Counted from the stretch's first letter, positions 23,204 through 31,932 are shown. The stretch is 33,288 nucleotides of DNA from Sphingomonas bacterium (GCF_028293085.1 NZ_JAQGLC010000287.1:1-33288); one strand, 5' to 3'. Translations and numbers: made by a program. The notes: generated by a model not told the origin, from the sequence alone.

Positions 23204-23761
23204 TCACCCCTTTTTGGACTTCTTCGCCTTCTTCGCGGCCTTGGCTGCGGCGATCGCCTCGATCACCACGCGCTTGGCTTCCTCGGCATCGCCCCATTGG
23301 CCGATCCGCACCCATTTCTCGGATTCCAGATCCTTGTAATGCTTGAAGAAATGTTCGATCTGCTGGAGCACGATCGAGGGCAGGTCGCCGCGTTCGCCAA
23401 CATCGGTATAATAAGGGAAGGTCGTGTCGACCGGCACGCAGACGAGCTTCTCGTCGCCGCCGGCCTCGTCCTCGAGCTTCAGCACGCCGATCGGGCGCGC
23501 CCGGACGACACAGCCCGGCACGAAGGGCGATCGCGCCACGACCAAAGCGTCGAGCGGATCGCCGTCGGGCGAAAGGGTGTGCGGCACGAAACCGTAATTG
23601 GCCGGATAGCGCATCGGCGTGTGCAGGATGCGATCGACGAACAAGGCGCCCGATTTCTTGTCGAACTCGTACTTCACCGGCTCGCCGCCGACCGGCACCT
23701 CGATGATGACGTTGAGGCTGTTGGGCGGATCGTCGCCGACGGGGATCAAATCGATGTTCAT
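23204..23761 (-). CDS. ppa: Inorganic pyrophosphatase
   Basis: A 185-residue family I soluble pyrophosphatase that hydrolyses PPi and so drives biosynthetic reactions. The Mg-binding signature is DGDPLDALV, with D66, D68 and D71 matching the E. coli triad with a shift of one. Earlier segments RILHTPMRYPANYGFVPHTL and later IEHFFKHYKDLE are typical. The C-terminus is an unusual Lys/Ala-rich tail (AKKAKKSKKG). The start at ATG 23761 has AAGGA 5-6 nt upstream; 12 further codons upstream are not similar to the family. Cytoplasmic, essential in most bacteria. Confidence 0.97.
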   Translation of the reverse strand: MNIDLIPVGDDPPNSLNVIIEVPVGGEPVKYEFDKKSGALFVDRILHTPMRYPANYGFVPHTLSPDGDPLDALVVARSPFVPGCVVRARPIGVLKLEDEAGGDEKLVCVPVDTTFPYYTDVGERGDLPSIVLQQIEHFFKHYKDLESEKWVRIGQWGDAEEAKRVVIEAIAAAKAAKKAKKSKKG

Positions 23762-23833
23762 GGGGGTCCTTGCATGGGCTGCACGGGACCGGCGCACCCC
23801 CCGGCTGGAGGCGCGCCGATACCGAGTCCCCGC

Positions 23834-25747
23834 TCAGCGGGGCGTCAGAAGCTTGTCCAGGCCACCCTCTCCGGTGCCGATCTTTTCGAGGCGCGGATAG
23901 CGCAGGCCGTCATGATAGTCGATGCTGACCGGCGCGATCCGGTCGTTGGCCTTCACCAGCAATATGATCGGATCCTTGCCAGCCTTGGCCGCGGTGACCG
24001 CCTCCTTCAGCACCTGCCCCGAAAAGGCCGTGCCGTTGACCGCGACGATCGTGTCGCTGACCGTCAGGCCCGCCTTGAACGCCGGGCCGTCCCACTGGAC
24101 CGAGGTCAGCGCGCCTTCGTTATTGACTGCAAGCCCGATCGAATAAGTGAGGTCGGTGCGCTTGCCTGTGGTCTCCGCCTGCTTGGTCGAAGGCGTCTGC
24201 TCGTCGGTGTAGATCAGTTTGTAGCCATTCGCCGCGAAGCCGGAGATCGGCGCCGGGGCGCCCACTTCGGTGATGCGCTTCTGCAGGAAACCGGCCCAGT
24301 CATAGGGCTGGATGCTGTTCAGCGTCGCCGCGACGTCGTCGAACGTGTAGGTCACCTCGCCATAATCGCCGTCGGTCAGGCCGAAGAATTTGCTCGCGAA
24401 ATCGTCGATCGATTTGGTCCCGCCCGATTGCTTGCGCAGGATCGAATCGACCTGCATCCAGATCAGCAGGCCTTCATTGTAATAATCCTCGGAGCGCTGA
24501 TAGCTCACCCAGCCGCGCGGCGCGCGGCGGCTGATCGCGGGATCGTTGGTCGTGTCGATCATCGGGCGCCAGTTGCGCGCCGGGCGGTTGTCGAGCTGCG
24601 CCATGATCGAGGCGTACTGGTCGAGCGTATCCTGCTTCGACACCAGTCCCGCGCGCGCCTGGAGCACATAGCCCCAGAATTGCGTCTGGCCTTCATAGAC
24701 CCAGAGCAGCGAATCGCGCATCGGCGTGCGGAAATCCGGGGTCCACAGGTCCGCGCCGCGGCGGAACTTGCCGTCCCAGCTATGGGTATATTCGTGCGGC
24801 AGCAGGTTGCGGTTGCTGTTCTCTTTCCACTTCAGGAAGTAGCCGGGCTTCACCCCGTCCTCCGAGCTGCGATGATGCTCGAGGCCAGCGCCGGCGATCT
24901 GGTCGGACAGCGCGAACAGAAAGACATATTTGTCGTAATGCTGCGTGCCGAACAGCTTCACTGCCTGGGTGGCGAGATTCTTGTGCAGGTCGATCTGCTC
25001 GGGCGTGGCCGCGAGCTCCTCGGGCTTGTCGGCATAGACGTCGAGATCGACGCGCGGGCTCAGCTCCCAGCGCTTGAAATAACGCCCGGCCAGCACCGGC
25101 GAATCGACCAGAATCTCGTAATTGGTCTTGTCATAGCTGTAGACCGAACCGGTCGATTTGGACGGCAGGCCCGACGAGGCGTGCCAGCCATCGGGATATT
25201 TCACCGTCGCCTTGATCGGGATCTGCCGGGTGAAATAGCCGGCCGGGTACAGGCTCATCGAATTCCACTGCAGCCGCATGATGTCGGGCCCCATCACGAT
25301 CGTGCCCTGATCGGCGGCGGTGGCGGAGGCGAATTGCAGGTCCACGTCGAGCGTCTTCACGCCGCGCGGCACCTTGATGTGATAGGCGAACACGTCGACC
25401 GGATCGCGCTCCCAGGCGATATCCTTGCCGTTGCCGCGGATATGCAGGCCGACGACCTTGTCGAGCTGGCCGGTCGGCGAATGATTGCCCGGCAGCCATT
25501 TCGGGAAGAGCAGCACCATGCTGCCGGCCTGGGCGACCGGGATCGTCTCCCTGGTCGTGAAGATGCCGCGCTTGGTATCGGTCGCGTCGATGTCGAGCGT
25601 GATCGTGCCCGGATAGGGAATGTCGCGCGCGTCGGGGATGGTGTTGATCCACGGCACCGGCTGCGGCTTCGAATTCTCGGCCAGCGCCGGCATGGCGGCG
25701 GAGGCGAGCAGGGAAACGGCAAGGAGGCGCGCGACGTTACGGATCAT
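23834..25747 (-). CDS. Secreted M61-family metallopeptidase with PDZ domain
   Basis: A 637-residue secreted zinc aminopeptidase of the M61 (glycyl aminopeptidase) family. Signal peptide residues 1-23 (ending PALA). The large N-terminal beta-domain contains FPKWLPGNHSPTGQL; the catalytic domain has GLEHHRS (289-294) and LLPHEYTHSWDGK, in which H318, E319 and H322 form HExxH and E352 in WVYEGQTQF is the third ligand. The C-terminal region (about 500-600) is a PDZ domain (FKAGLTVSDTIVAVNGTAF). Such enzymes trim peptides with N-terminal glycine or acidic residues in the periplasm. Monocistronic; the upstream 400 nt hold no other gene. Confidence 0.95.
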   Translation of the reverse strand: MIRNVARLLAVSLLASAAMPALAENSKPQPVPWINTIPDARDIPYPGTITLDIDATDTKRGIFTTRETIPVAQAGSMVLLFPKWLPGNHSPTGQLDKVVGLHIRGNGKDIAWERDPVDVFAYHIKVPRGVKTLDVDLQFASATAADQGTIVMGPDIMRLQWNSMSLYPAGYFTRQIPIKATVKYPDGWHASSGLPSKSTGSVYSYDKTNYEILVDSPVLAGRYFKRWELSPRVDLDVYADKPEELAATPEQIDLHKNLATQAVKLFGTQHYDKYVFLFALSDQIAGAGLEHHRSSEDGVKPGYFLKWKENSNRNLLPHEYTHSWDGKFRRGADLWTPDFRTPMRDSLLWVYEGQTQFWGYVLQARAGLVSKQDTLDQYASIMAQLDNRPARNWRPMIDTTNDPAISRRAPRGWVSYQRSEDYYNEGLLIWMQVDSILRKQSGGTKSIDDFASKFFGLTDGDYGEVTYTFDDVAATLNSIQPYDWAGFLQKRITEVGAPAPISGFAANGYKLIYTDEQTPSTKQAETTGKRTDLTYSIGLAVNNEGALTSVQWDGPAFKAGLTVSDTIVAVNGTAFSGQVLKEAVTAAKAGKDPIILLVKANDRIAPVSIDYHDGLRYPRLEKIGTGEGGLDKLLTPR

Positions 25748-26150
25748 GCGGATATGGCCTTCCGGCAGGAGAGAGAGGGTGGCGGTGGCTTAAGCGGGTG
25801 AGGCACCTTGAGTCCAGCGCCGGGGAAACGGGCGAACCGAATTTGATAACGCTCACAGCAAGCCGGAAGGCAAGGGCCGGACTGGCCGTAATTTTATGCC
25901 GCGATACGCGGTCAAGGCGACATTTCCAAAGTCCGATCCGTGGCTCGACGCATGGTAATGACAAAGGCGTCGTGTCGGGAAATCTGTCGGGCGGCCATCA
26001 TGACAAATGCGCCATGCGGCGTCTCCTCACAGGATCGCCATCGCAGCGCCAAAATCTGGCCGCGCTCGGTGCGTCTATGAATGAGGCGGAGCGCCTCGCC
26101 GGGAGTCGGGGGCGCCTCGTGTGTAGGTGTAACCAAGGCGTTGAAATGTC
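25748..26150. other. Intergenic region between divergent M61 peptidase and GT4 genes
   Basis: About 400 nt without a convincing gene. It must hold the promoters of two divergent genes, but no clear -35/-10 pair was found. A pair of imperfect repeats, ATGACAAAGGCG at 25969 and ATGACAAATGCG at 26000, lies near the middle and may be a binding site. A 74-codon minus-strand frame (25912-26136) exists but has no ribosome site, recognised domain or membrane segment. Confidence 0.5.
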
Positions 26151-27368
26151 ATGCGGGATTCGACCAGGCTCCGGGTCGCCCTGTTTTCGGGCAATTATAA
26201 TTATGTCCGCGACGGCGCGAACCAGGCGCTGAACCGCCTGGTCGGGTTTCTCGGCGAGATGGGCATGGACGTCCGGGTCTATTCGCCGACCAGCGATACG
26301 CCCGCCTTCGCGCCGGTCGGCACGCTCGTGCCGGTGCCGTCGGTCGCCATCCCCGGCCGCCCGGAATATCGGCTGGCGCTGGGCCTTGCTCGGGACGCCC
26401 GCCGGGATCTCGAGCATTTCCGCCCGGACATCGTCCATCTCTCGGCCCCCGACATGCTCGGCACGCGCGCGCAGACCTGGGCGCGACGGCGCGGCATTCC
26501 GATCGTCGCCAGCCTGCACACGCGCTTCGAAAGCTATTTCGATTATTACGGATTGGGCTGGGCGCGCCGCATGGTCGAGGCGCATCTGCGCCGCTTCTAC
26601 CGGCGTTCGGACATGGTGCTGGTGCCGAACCACGCCCTGGTCGAGGAAATGGCGGGCCTGCGCGGCGACAGGGGCGTCAGGCTGTGGGGGCGTGGCGTCG
26701 ATACCGATCTGTTCGGCCCGCATCGCCGCGATCCGGCCTGGCGGCGATCCCTAGGCTATGGCGACGACGAGGTGGTCATCCTGTTCTTCGGCCGGCTGGT
26801 GCTCGAAAAGGGCGTCGCGCACTTTGCCGAGACGATCCGGGCGCTACGACGGCAGGGCCGCCGCGTCCGTCCGCTGATCGTGGGCGAGGGGCCGGCACGC
26901 CCCGTCTTCGAGGCGCTCGGGGATGTGGTGCTGACCGGGCATCTCGACGGGCCGACGCTCGGCCGCGCGATCGCCAGCGCCGATATCCTGCTGACGCCGA
27001 GCACCACCGAGGCGTTCGGCAATGTCGTGCTCGAGGCGATGGCGGCGGGCCTGGCGATCGTCAGCGCCGACGCGCCCAGCGCCCGCGCGTTGCTGACGGA
27101 CGGAGTCGAGGGTCTGCTTTGCTCCCCTGGCCGTCGCGATGCCTATGTCGAGGCGACGGCCCGGCTGCTCGACTCGCCGGACGCACGGCGTCGCCTGGCG
27201 GCGGCGGCGCGGTGGGCGGCCGGCGGCCATGACTGGGCGTCGACGCTGCACACGGTGGCCGACAGCTATGAGGTGGTGCGCGGCCGCCCGGCGCGAACCG
27301 CAATGCCCGGCCAGCCGGGTCTCCCGATCCGGCCGGCGCGGGCGCCCCGCCGGGCGGAAATCGGTTAA
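26151..27368 (+). CDS. GT4-family glycosyltransferase
   Basis: A 405-residue GT-B fold retaining glycosyltransferase (GT4, group 1). N-terminal Rossmann domain: VALFSGNYNYVRDGANQALN, with the acceptor-side loops ending at SLHTRFESYFDYYGL. The donor domain has FFGRLVLEKG (212-221), VGEGPARP, and the EX7E motif E287/E295 in TEAFGNVVLEAMA. These features resemble the SqdX/MgtA-like lipid glycosyltransferases; in sphingomonads related enzymes build glycolipids, so a lipid acceptor is possible. The C-terminal 25 residues are Pro/Arg-rich and look disordered. No membrane helix. The nucleotide sugar and acceptor are not visible. Confidence 0.9.
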   Translation: MRDSTRLRVALFSGNYNYVRDGANQALNRLVGFLGEMGMDVRVYSPTSDTPAFAPVGTLVPVPSVAIPGRPEYRLALGLARDARRDLEHFRPDIVHLSAPDMLGTRAQTWARRRGIPIVASLHTRFESYFDYYGLGWARRMVEAHLRRFYRRSDMVLVPNHALVEEMAGLRGDRGVRLWGRGVDTDLFGPHRRDPAWRRSLGYGDDEVVILFFGRLVLEKGVAHFAETIRALRRQGRRVRPLIVGEGPARPVFEALGDVVLTGHLDGPTLGRAIASADILLTPSTTEAFGNVVLEAMAAGLAIVSADAPSARALLTDGVEGLLCSPGRRDAYVEATARLLDSPDARRRLAAAARWAAGGHDWASTLHTVADSYEVVRGRPARTAMPGQPGLPIRPARAPRRAEIG

Positions 27369-27446
27369 CAAACTGATTCGCATGATTTTCCGGGAACTTT
27401 TCCGCGATCCGGCCCATTGTGACGGCGCTGTTTCAAGGGGGCGTGC

Positions 27447-27728
27447 ATGGGGGGTATTCGACGACGCGGAGAATCCGCGCGGCACATCATCGCGACGCAC
27501 GGCCGCGAGGCGACGCGCTACGTGCTGGAGCTGGCCTGTGCCGCGATCCGCAACGGCCCCGACGCCGGCGAGATCGACCGGCTGGCGACCCTGATGCGCG
27601 AGATCAAGGCCGCAGAACGCCGGCGGATCCAGGCCGTCGCGCAGCGCTTCGCGCTGAGCGGCGCGACCGATCCTGCCGCGCTCGGAAAAAAGTTACGGAT
27701 TTTCCACGCTCGCGCGTCTAAGGAGTGA
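27447..27728 (+). CDS. Small helical protein, unknown function
   Basis: A 93-residue protein starting at ATG 27447, with an AAGGGGG ribosome site 5 nt upstream. It is predicted helical and charged: ATHGREATRYVLELACAAIR, then AGEIDRLATLMREIKAAERR and an end rich in basic residues. No signal peptide, membrane helix or recognised domain. It lies 78 nt after the glycosyltransferase in the same orientation; the gap contains a GTTAACAAAC stretch of lower GC. Likely real because of the ribosome site and consistent codon use, but function is unknown. Confidence 0.6.
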   Translation: MGGIRRRGESARHIIATHGREATRYVLELACAAIRNGPDAGEIDRLATLMREIKAAERRRIQAVAQRFALSGATDPAALGKKLRIFHARASKE

Positions 27729-27993
27729 GGCGGCGATCATGATCGCCAGCTGATAAGAGACGCCAACCACCGTGCACGGCCTGAACGGAGCGATGAAGCA
27801 AGCAGCGGCGTACGCCCTGTCTTCGCGCGCCCGAATGCCCCGCGCCCTGCCCTTGCGCGTCTCGAAACGACTTACCATCCGGACCCGAATTACGACCGGG
27901 CAGATCCGCGCGATCTGATCCCCTCGTCTCAGGCGCTGGCGCGGGACGCATCCGCCACGCCTCACTATTCAGGTTTGTTTCCGGAGCACCACC

Positions 27994-29058
27994 ATGGACT
28001 ATCGACATGCGCATGCCGCGCATCCGCCCGAGCAGGTCGTTCGCCTGCACGATCCCGCCAGCGGCCTGGACGGCGTCATCGCCCTCCATTCCACTCATCT
28101 CGGCCCCGCCGCCGGCGGTTGCCGGCTCTGGACCTATCCCGATCCTGCCGCCGCGATCGGCGACGCGCTGCGCCTCGCCGAGGGCATGAGCTACAAGAAT
28201 GCGCTGGCCGGCCTGCCGCTCGGCGGCGGCAAGGCAGTGCTGCGCCGGCCCGAGGGCGATTTCGATCGCGCCGCTCTGTTCCGCGCCTTTGGCGAGGCGG
28301 TCGAGGAGCTCGGCGGCCGTTATGTGACGGCCGAGGATGTCGGGACCACCGTTGGTGACATGGCCGGCGTCGCACGCCAGACGCGCCACGTCGCCGGCCT
28401 GCCGCCCCGGCCCGGCCAGCCCGGCGGCGACCCCTCGCCCTGGACCGCGCTTGGCGTGTTCCGCGCGATGGAGGCAGCGGCCGGGCACCGGCTCGGCCGG
28501 CCGATCGGTGACTGCACCGTCGCGATCCAGGGGCTGGGCTCGGTCGGCGCAGCGCTGGCCGGGCTGCTGCACCAGGCCGGCGCGCGGCTGATCGTTGCCG
28601 AGCCGCGCTCCGCGGTCGCCGCCGAAGTCGCGACACGCACCGGCGCCGAGATCGCCTCGCTCGCCAGCGTGCTCGAGGCGCGGTGCGACGTCTTCGCTCC
28701 CTGCGCGCTCGGCGGGGTGCTCACCGCGCGGACCATCCCCCGGCTGCGCGCGACGATCGTGTGCGGCGCCGCCAACAACCAGCTCGGCTGCGCGGAGGAC
28801 GGCATGTTGCTGGCCGATCGCGGCATTCTCTACGCGCCCGATTATGTCGCTAATGCCGGCGGTATCATCAATGTCTGCGCCGAATATCTCGGCTGGAGCG
28901 GCGGCGAAGTCAGTGCGCGGATCGCGGCGATCCCCGATCGGCTCCGCCAGCTCTGGGACGATGCCGACGCGGCGGGGATCGCCGTGAACCTCGCCGCGGA
29001 CCGGCTCGCCCGGGCGACGATCGCGGGCGGCCGTATCCCGGCGATGGCCGCGCCCTGA
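27994..29058 (+). CDS. Leucine/valine dehydrogenase-like amino acid dehydrogenase
   Basis: A 354-residue NAD-dependent enzyme of the Glu/Leu/Phe/Val dehydrogenase family that interconverts branched-chain amino acids and 2-oxo acids. The active-site lysines fall at K68 (GMSYKNALAG) and K80 (LPLGGGKAVL), the same numbers as in Bacillus leucine dehydrogenase. Substrate-pocket segment GPAAGGCRLW and the Rossmann motif GLGSVG (180-185) are intact, and ANAGGIINVCAEY is the usual C-terminal landmark. The length fits leucine dehydrogenase (about 360) and not glutamate dehydrogenase. Substrate among Leu, Val and Phe is not fixed by sequence reading alone. Confidence 0.92.
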   Translation: MDYRHAHAAHPPEQVVRLHDPASGLDGVIALHSTHLGPAAGGCRLWTYPDPAAAIGDALRLAEGMSYKNALAGLPLGGGKAVLRRPEGDFDRAALFRAFGEAVEELGGRYVTAEDVGTTVGDMAGVARQTRHVAGLPPRPGQPGGDPSPWTALGVFRAMEAAAGHRLGRPIGDCTVAIQGLGSVGAALAGLLHQAGARLIVAEPRSAVAAEVATRTGAEIASLASVLEARCDVFAPCALGGVLTARTIPRLRATIVCGAANNQLGCAEDGMLLADRGILYAPDYVANAGGIINVCAEYLGWSGGEVSARIAAIPDRLRQLWDDADAAGIAVNLAADRLARATIAGGRIPAMAAP

Positions 29059-29096
29059 GCGTGCCGTGCGCAACCGGCCGAACGCCTTGATTCAAC

Positions 29097-29139
29097 CGCA
29101 CACCGTCCGGGCATATCATGCTCTGCCCGGCGGTGTGCG
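29097..29139 (+). terminator. Large hairpin after the dehydrogenase gene
   Basis: A 16-bp stem with a single bulged T (29106): CGCACACCG-T-CCGGGCA at 29097-29113 pairs with TGCCCGGCGGTGTGCG at 29124-29139, loop 10 nt. It begins 38 nt after the dehydrogenase stop. No T-run follows, so factor-independent termination is uncertain; transcript stabilisation is another possible role. Confidence 0.55.
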
Positions 29140-29706
29140 CTGGCGAATTCGGGGTTTCGGACGTGACAATAGAGATTTTCGGGCCTTATCTATTCCTAAC
29201 TAGAGCCAAGCAGTACTTAAGCGACTCGCATATTGCGCAAGAATTCGTGCAGTCCCGGAAACGGCGACCTTCATCGCGTCCGTCGCCTTCTGGTTGCGGT
29301 TCCAACACGGCGTCGGCGCGCAGCGGAATGTGCGAAAATAACGTCCCAAAAATTCAGCGTTAACCGTCTCGCACATTCCCGATTTGACTGGTCGGTTTCC
29401 GGATTTCGTCCCATGAATACTTCGGATGGGGCCTGCGCCGCCGCCGACGCGTCGACATCACGCGAGCACGGGCGGCCGTTCAACCGCGATCGGACCCCTT
29501 CAGGGCCGGCTGGTCCGCATCCAGCGGGCGAAGCGGTGCCGCTAGCGCCGAGACCCTGCCGAAGAGGTTCGCGACTCGGCCTCGCCGCCATTCATCGCGC
29601 CAGCGGAACCATCGCTCGATTCCGGTGTTTATGAGCCGATACGTGCAATAGACACGATCAGACGATGATTCTCGGATGCTGACGGGACGAAACGATGGAG
29701 GCTGAC
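29140..29706. other. Gene-poor, partly AT-richer spacer
   Basis: A spacer of about 570 nt with no convincing protein gene. The first 200 nt (about 29160-29360) are clearly lower in GC than the rest of the window, with runs such as ATAGAGATTTT and CTTATCTATTCCTAACTAG. Frames of 80-130 codons exist on both strands but lack ribosome sites, known domains and normal amino acid composition. It may be a decayed gene or a remnant of transferred DNA. The last part holds an EcfG-like promoter box for the small gene downstream. Confidence 0.5.
29605..29630 (+). promoter_or_regulatory. EcfG-like (general stress sigma) promoter box
   Basis: GGAAC at 29605-29609, a 17-nt spacer and GTTT at 29627-29630. 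The alphaproteobacterial general stress sigma factor EcfG recognises GGAAC-N16-CGTT; here the sequence is GGAAC-N16-TGTT, one mismatch. It lies 77 nt upstream of the 51-residue gene. Chance matches of this size are not rare, so this is tentative. Confidence 0.35.
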
Positions 29707-29862
29707 ATGAACGGGACCATCTATTTCCGCGCCGATCACGACCTGGTCGGCCGGGTGCTCGCCGAAAAGCTCCGGCTCAAGGCGGAACGGCGCGGCGACG
29801 GCGACAGCTTCCGGATCGCGCGACCCTTGCCGAGGGGCTTCGGCGCCCGCGCCGCGGCGTAA
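29707..29862 (+). CDS. 51-residue small basic protein, unknown function
   Basis: A short gene with a strong GGAGG ribosome site 6 nt before ATG 29707. The product begins MNGTIYFRADHDLVGRVLAE, continues KLRLKAERRGDGDSFRIARP and ends in an Arg/Ala-rich tail. Alternating hydrophobic residues followed by a basic helix suggest a small soluble protein. A second ATG at 29695 in frame is less well placed. The promoter-like box upstream suggests stress control, which is common for small proteins of this kind. No family was recognised. Confidence 0.6.
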   Translation: MNGTIYFRADHDLVGRVLAEKLRLKAERRGDGDSFRIARPLPRGFGARAAA

Positions 29863-29912
29863 GCGGCGTCGGCAACGGGGGGACGCCCAGGCGCCGCGCC
29901 GCCGAGCGAGAA

Positions 29913-30875
29913 TCAGAAGCGTTCGCCGACCATCTCCTCGCTCTTCGTCCAGAGCACCTTGGCGTGCTCAGGCTCCAGCGCATAGGCGCGGACGCCGCCG
30001 CGAATGCCCTCGCCGGTCGTGATCTCGGCGACGTGGCAATCCTCGCAATAGCGGCCACCGACCTCATCCGCCGGGGCGACGACCGCCGCCCAGACCGAGG
30101 TCGCCGCGCCCTGCGGGATGGTCTTGTAGCTGAAGGGGGGAAGGCCGGCGGCCGCCTGGCTCTCGTTGATCGACTTGATCAGCGCGCCGCGCGCCTCGAT
30201 CGTCATGTGCCGGCCGAGCTCGGTTTCGATGCCGCCCGGATGAACGGCGGTGGCGCGGATGCCGGATTGCCTGTGACGGCGATCGAATTCCACTGCGAAC
30301 AGGATATTGGCAGTCTTGGAGCGGCCATAGGCAGTGAATTCGGCATAGGGCGTGTGCTCGAAATTCGGATCGTCGAGATCGACATCGGCGAAGCGGTGGC
30401 CGGCGGATGAAAGGTTCACCAGTCGCCCGCCCGGCTTGAGCAGCGACGCGATGCGGTTGACCAGCACGAAATGGCCGAGATGGTTGGTGCCGAACTGAGT
30501 CTCGAAGCCGTCGGCCGTGGTGCCCCTGGGCGTCGCCATCACGCCGGCATTGGCGATGATCACGTCGAACGCCCGGCCGTCGGCGAGCAGGGCATCGGCG
30601 CAAGCGCGGACGCTGGCGAGCGAGGCGAGATCGAGCTCGACCAGCTCGAGCCCGCCGCCATGCTTCGCCCCGGCGCGGACGCTCTCGGTCGCGCGGTGCG
30701 CCTTGGCGAGATCGCGGGCGGCACCGACGACTTCGGCACCGTGCGCCGCAAGCGCCCGGGCGGTCTCGACGCCGAGCCCCGCCGAAACGCCCGTCACCAG
30801 GATGCGCTTGCCGGTCAGGGAAATGCCGTCGAGCACCTCGTCGGTGGTGGAGGTGGCGCCGAATGCGGTGGTCAT
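29913..30875 (-). CDS. Short-chain dehydrogenase/reductase, WW-oxidoreductase-like
   Basis: A 320-residue NAD(P)-dependent oxidoreductase of the retinol dehydrogenase/WWOX-like SDR group. Cofactor motif TGVSAGLG (residues 28-35), NAG (109-111), catalytic S156/S157 in NLSSAGHR, and Y183/K187 in TAYGRSKTAN are all present. The long C-terminal part (YCEDCHVAEITT) forms the substrate pocket; the substrate is not visible. ATG 30875 has GGAG 8 nt upstream. It is divergent from an AraC regulator with a 160-bp shared gap, the usual arrangement when the regulator controls the enzyme. Confidence 0.92.
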   Translation of the reverse strand: MTTAFGATSTTDEVLDGISLTGKRILVTGVSAGLGVETARALAAHGAEVVGAARDLAKAHRATESVRAGAKHGGGLELVELDLASLASVRACADALLADGRAFDVIIANAGVMATPRGTTADGFETQFGTNHLGHFVLVNRIASLLKPGGRLVNLSSAGHRFADVDLDDPNFEHTPYAEFTAYGRSKTANILFAVEFDRRHRQSGIRATAVHPGGIETELGRHMTIEARGALIKSINESQAAAGLPPFSYKTIPQGAATSVWAAVVAPADEVGGRYCEDCHVAEITTGEGIRGGVRAYALEPEHAKVLWTKSEEMVGERF

Positions 30876-30991
30876 GCTGAGTCTCCGGGGAAAAGTGGTG
30901 CGGGCCCTCATCTGGCCACGGCGCCCGCGATCCGGGCGCCCGATCGTGTCGAACTCTTGCCCGATTCTATCAGTCGGGCGCGGAGACGCCG

Positions 30992-31027
30992 GATTGGCGC
31001 TTGTTTCGCCCGGGTGCCGCGCCAATC
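30992..31027 (+). promoter_or_regulatory. 9-bp inverted repeat in the leader of the AraC gene
   Basis: GATTGGCGC at 30992-31000 and GCGCCAATC at 31019-31027 form a perfect inverted repeat with an 18-nt loop, ending 8 nt before the ATG of the AraC gene. It could be an operator in the shared SDR/AraC control region or a hairpin that hides the start region of the mRNA. A second, smaller repeat (CCCGA...TCGGG) lies about 30 nt upstream. Confidence 0.45.
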
Positions 31028-31035
31028 TTGCCGTC

Positions 31036-31932
31036 ATGCACGAACAGCTCGACCATCTCTGCGATATCGCCCTGCGGCACCATGACGATGGCCGGCGCGG
31101 CGGGGTGATCCCGCGCCTGGCCATGCATGTCAGCGGCGCGCCGACCGGAGCCATGCCGGGAATGTACGAACCGATGATTTGCATCGTCCTCCAGGGAGCG
31201 AAGCAGGTGATGATCGGCGATCAGGCGCTGCGCTACGGGGCGGCGGATCAACTGATCGCCTCGATCGATCTGCCGGTATCGGGTTGCGTGGTCGAGGCGA
31301 GCGCGGACAAGCCCTATATCATTGTCAGCATGGCGCTGAACCAGGATGCCGTGACCTCGCTGCTGACTGAATTGCCGCCCGGCGCCGAGGAGCAGACCGC
31401 GGGCTTCGCGGTCGGCCGGGTGACGCCGCAACTGCTCGATTCATGGGCGCGGTTGCTGGCATTATTCGACGCGCCCGAGGACGTGCCCGTGCTGGCGCCG
31501 ATGCTCGAGCGCGAGATCCTCTACCGCATCCTGCAGGGCCCGCAGGGCGGCCTGCTGCGCCAGGCCGCGATCGCCGACAGCCGGCTGTCGCAGGTGCGGA
31601 CCGCGATCGGCTGGATCCGCACCCATTTCGACAAGCCGTTGCGGGTCGAGGCGCTGGCCGGGCTGGCGGGCATGAGCCCCGCCTCCTTCCACCGCCATTT
31701 CAAGGCGGCAACGGCGATGAGCCCCCTGCAATATCAGAAGTCGCTGCGGCTCCAGCAGGCGCGGCGGCTGCTGGTCGCCAGCGCCGACGCGTCGCGTGCG
31801 GCCTATTCGGTCGGCTATGAGAGTGCGTCGCAGTTCAGCCGCGAATATGCGCGGATGTTCGGCACCCCGCCCGCGCGCGACGCGGAGCGGCTTCGCGGGC
31901 AGGGCGGCGTGGAGGTGGCGAACGCTGCCTGA
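31036..31932 (+). CDS. AraC-family transcriptional regulator
   Basis: A 298-residue regulator. The N-terminal half (about 20-170) is the AraC_N ligand-binding type found in regulators of alcohol/aldehyde metabolism (start MYEPMICIVLQGAKQVMIGD). The C-terminal half (about 195-290) holds two helix-turn-helix units: LRVEALAGLAGMSPASFHRH and later ASRAAYSVGYESASQFSREY, ending in the family's F-G-x-x-P motif (MFGTPP). ATG 31036 is used because homology begins there; the open frame further upstream overlaps the divergent SDR gene. Likely activates the SDR gene. Confidence 0.92.
   Translation: MHEQLDHLCDIALRHHDDGRRGGVIPRLAMHVSGAPTGAMPGMYEPMICIVLQGAKQVMIGDQALRYGAADQLIASIDLPVSGCVVEASADKPYIIVSMALNQDAVTSLLTELPPGAEEQTAGFAVGRVTPQLLDSWARLLALFDAPEDVPVLAPMLEREILYRILQGPQGGLLRQAAIADSRLSQVRTAIGWIRTHFDKPLRVEALAGLAGMSPASFHRHFKAATAMSPLQYQKSLRLQQARRLLVASADASRAAYSVGYESASQFSREYARMFGTPPARDAERLRGQGGVEVANAA

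Noticed and set aside
22949..25801. A 950-codon open frame on the plus strand
   Set aside because: Antisense to ppa and the M61 peptidase, with composition typical of a shadow frame and no recognisable domain.
25912..26136. A 74-codon minus-strand frame in the M61/GT4 gap
   Set aside because: No ribosome site, membrane helix or known domain; could be chance in a 400-nt spacer.
27393..27420. GGAAC box before the 93-residue gene as an EcfG promoter
   Set aside because: No GTT follows at 16-17 nt, so the second half of the motif is missing.
27793..27918. A 41-codon plus-strand frame (starts MKQAAAYAL) upstream of the dehydrogenase
   Set aside because: It has a GGAG site close to the ATG, but the product is Arg-rich without structure, and another frame across the same stretch looks equally coding-like (contains HPDPNYDRADPRDLIP). 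Neither could be supported; the 265-nt gap at 27729-27993 is left unassigned.
27718..29073. A 451-codon open frame on the minus strand
   Set aside because: Antisense to the leucine-dehydrogenase-like gene, whose active-site lysines are intact.
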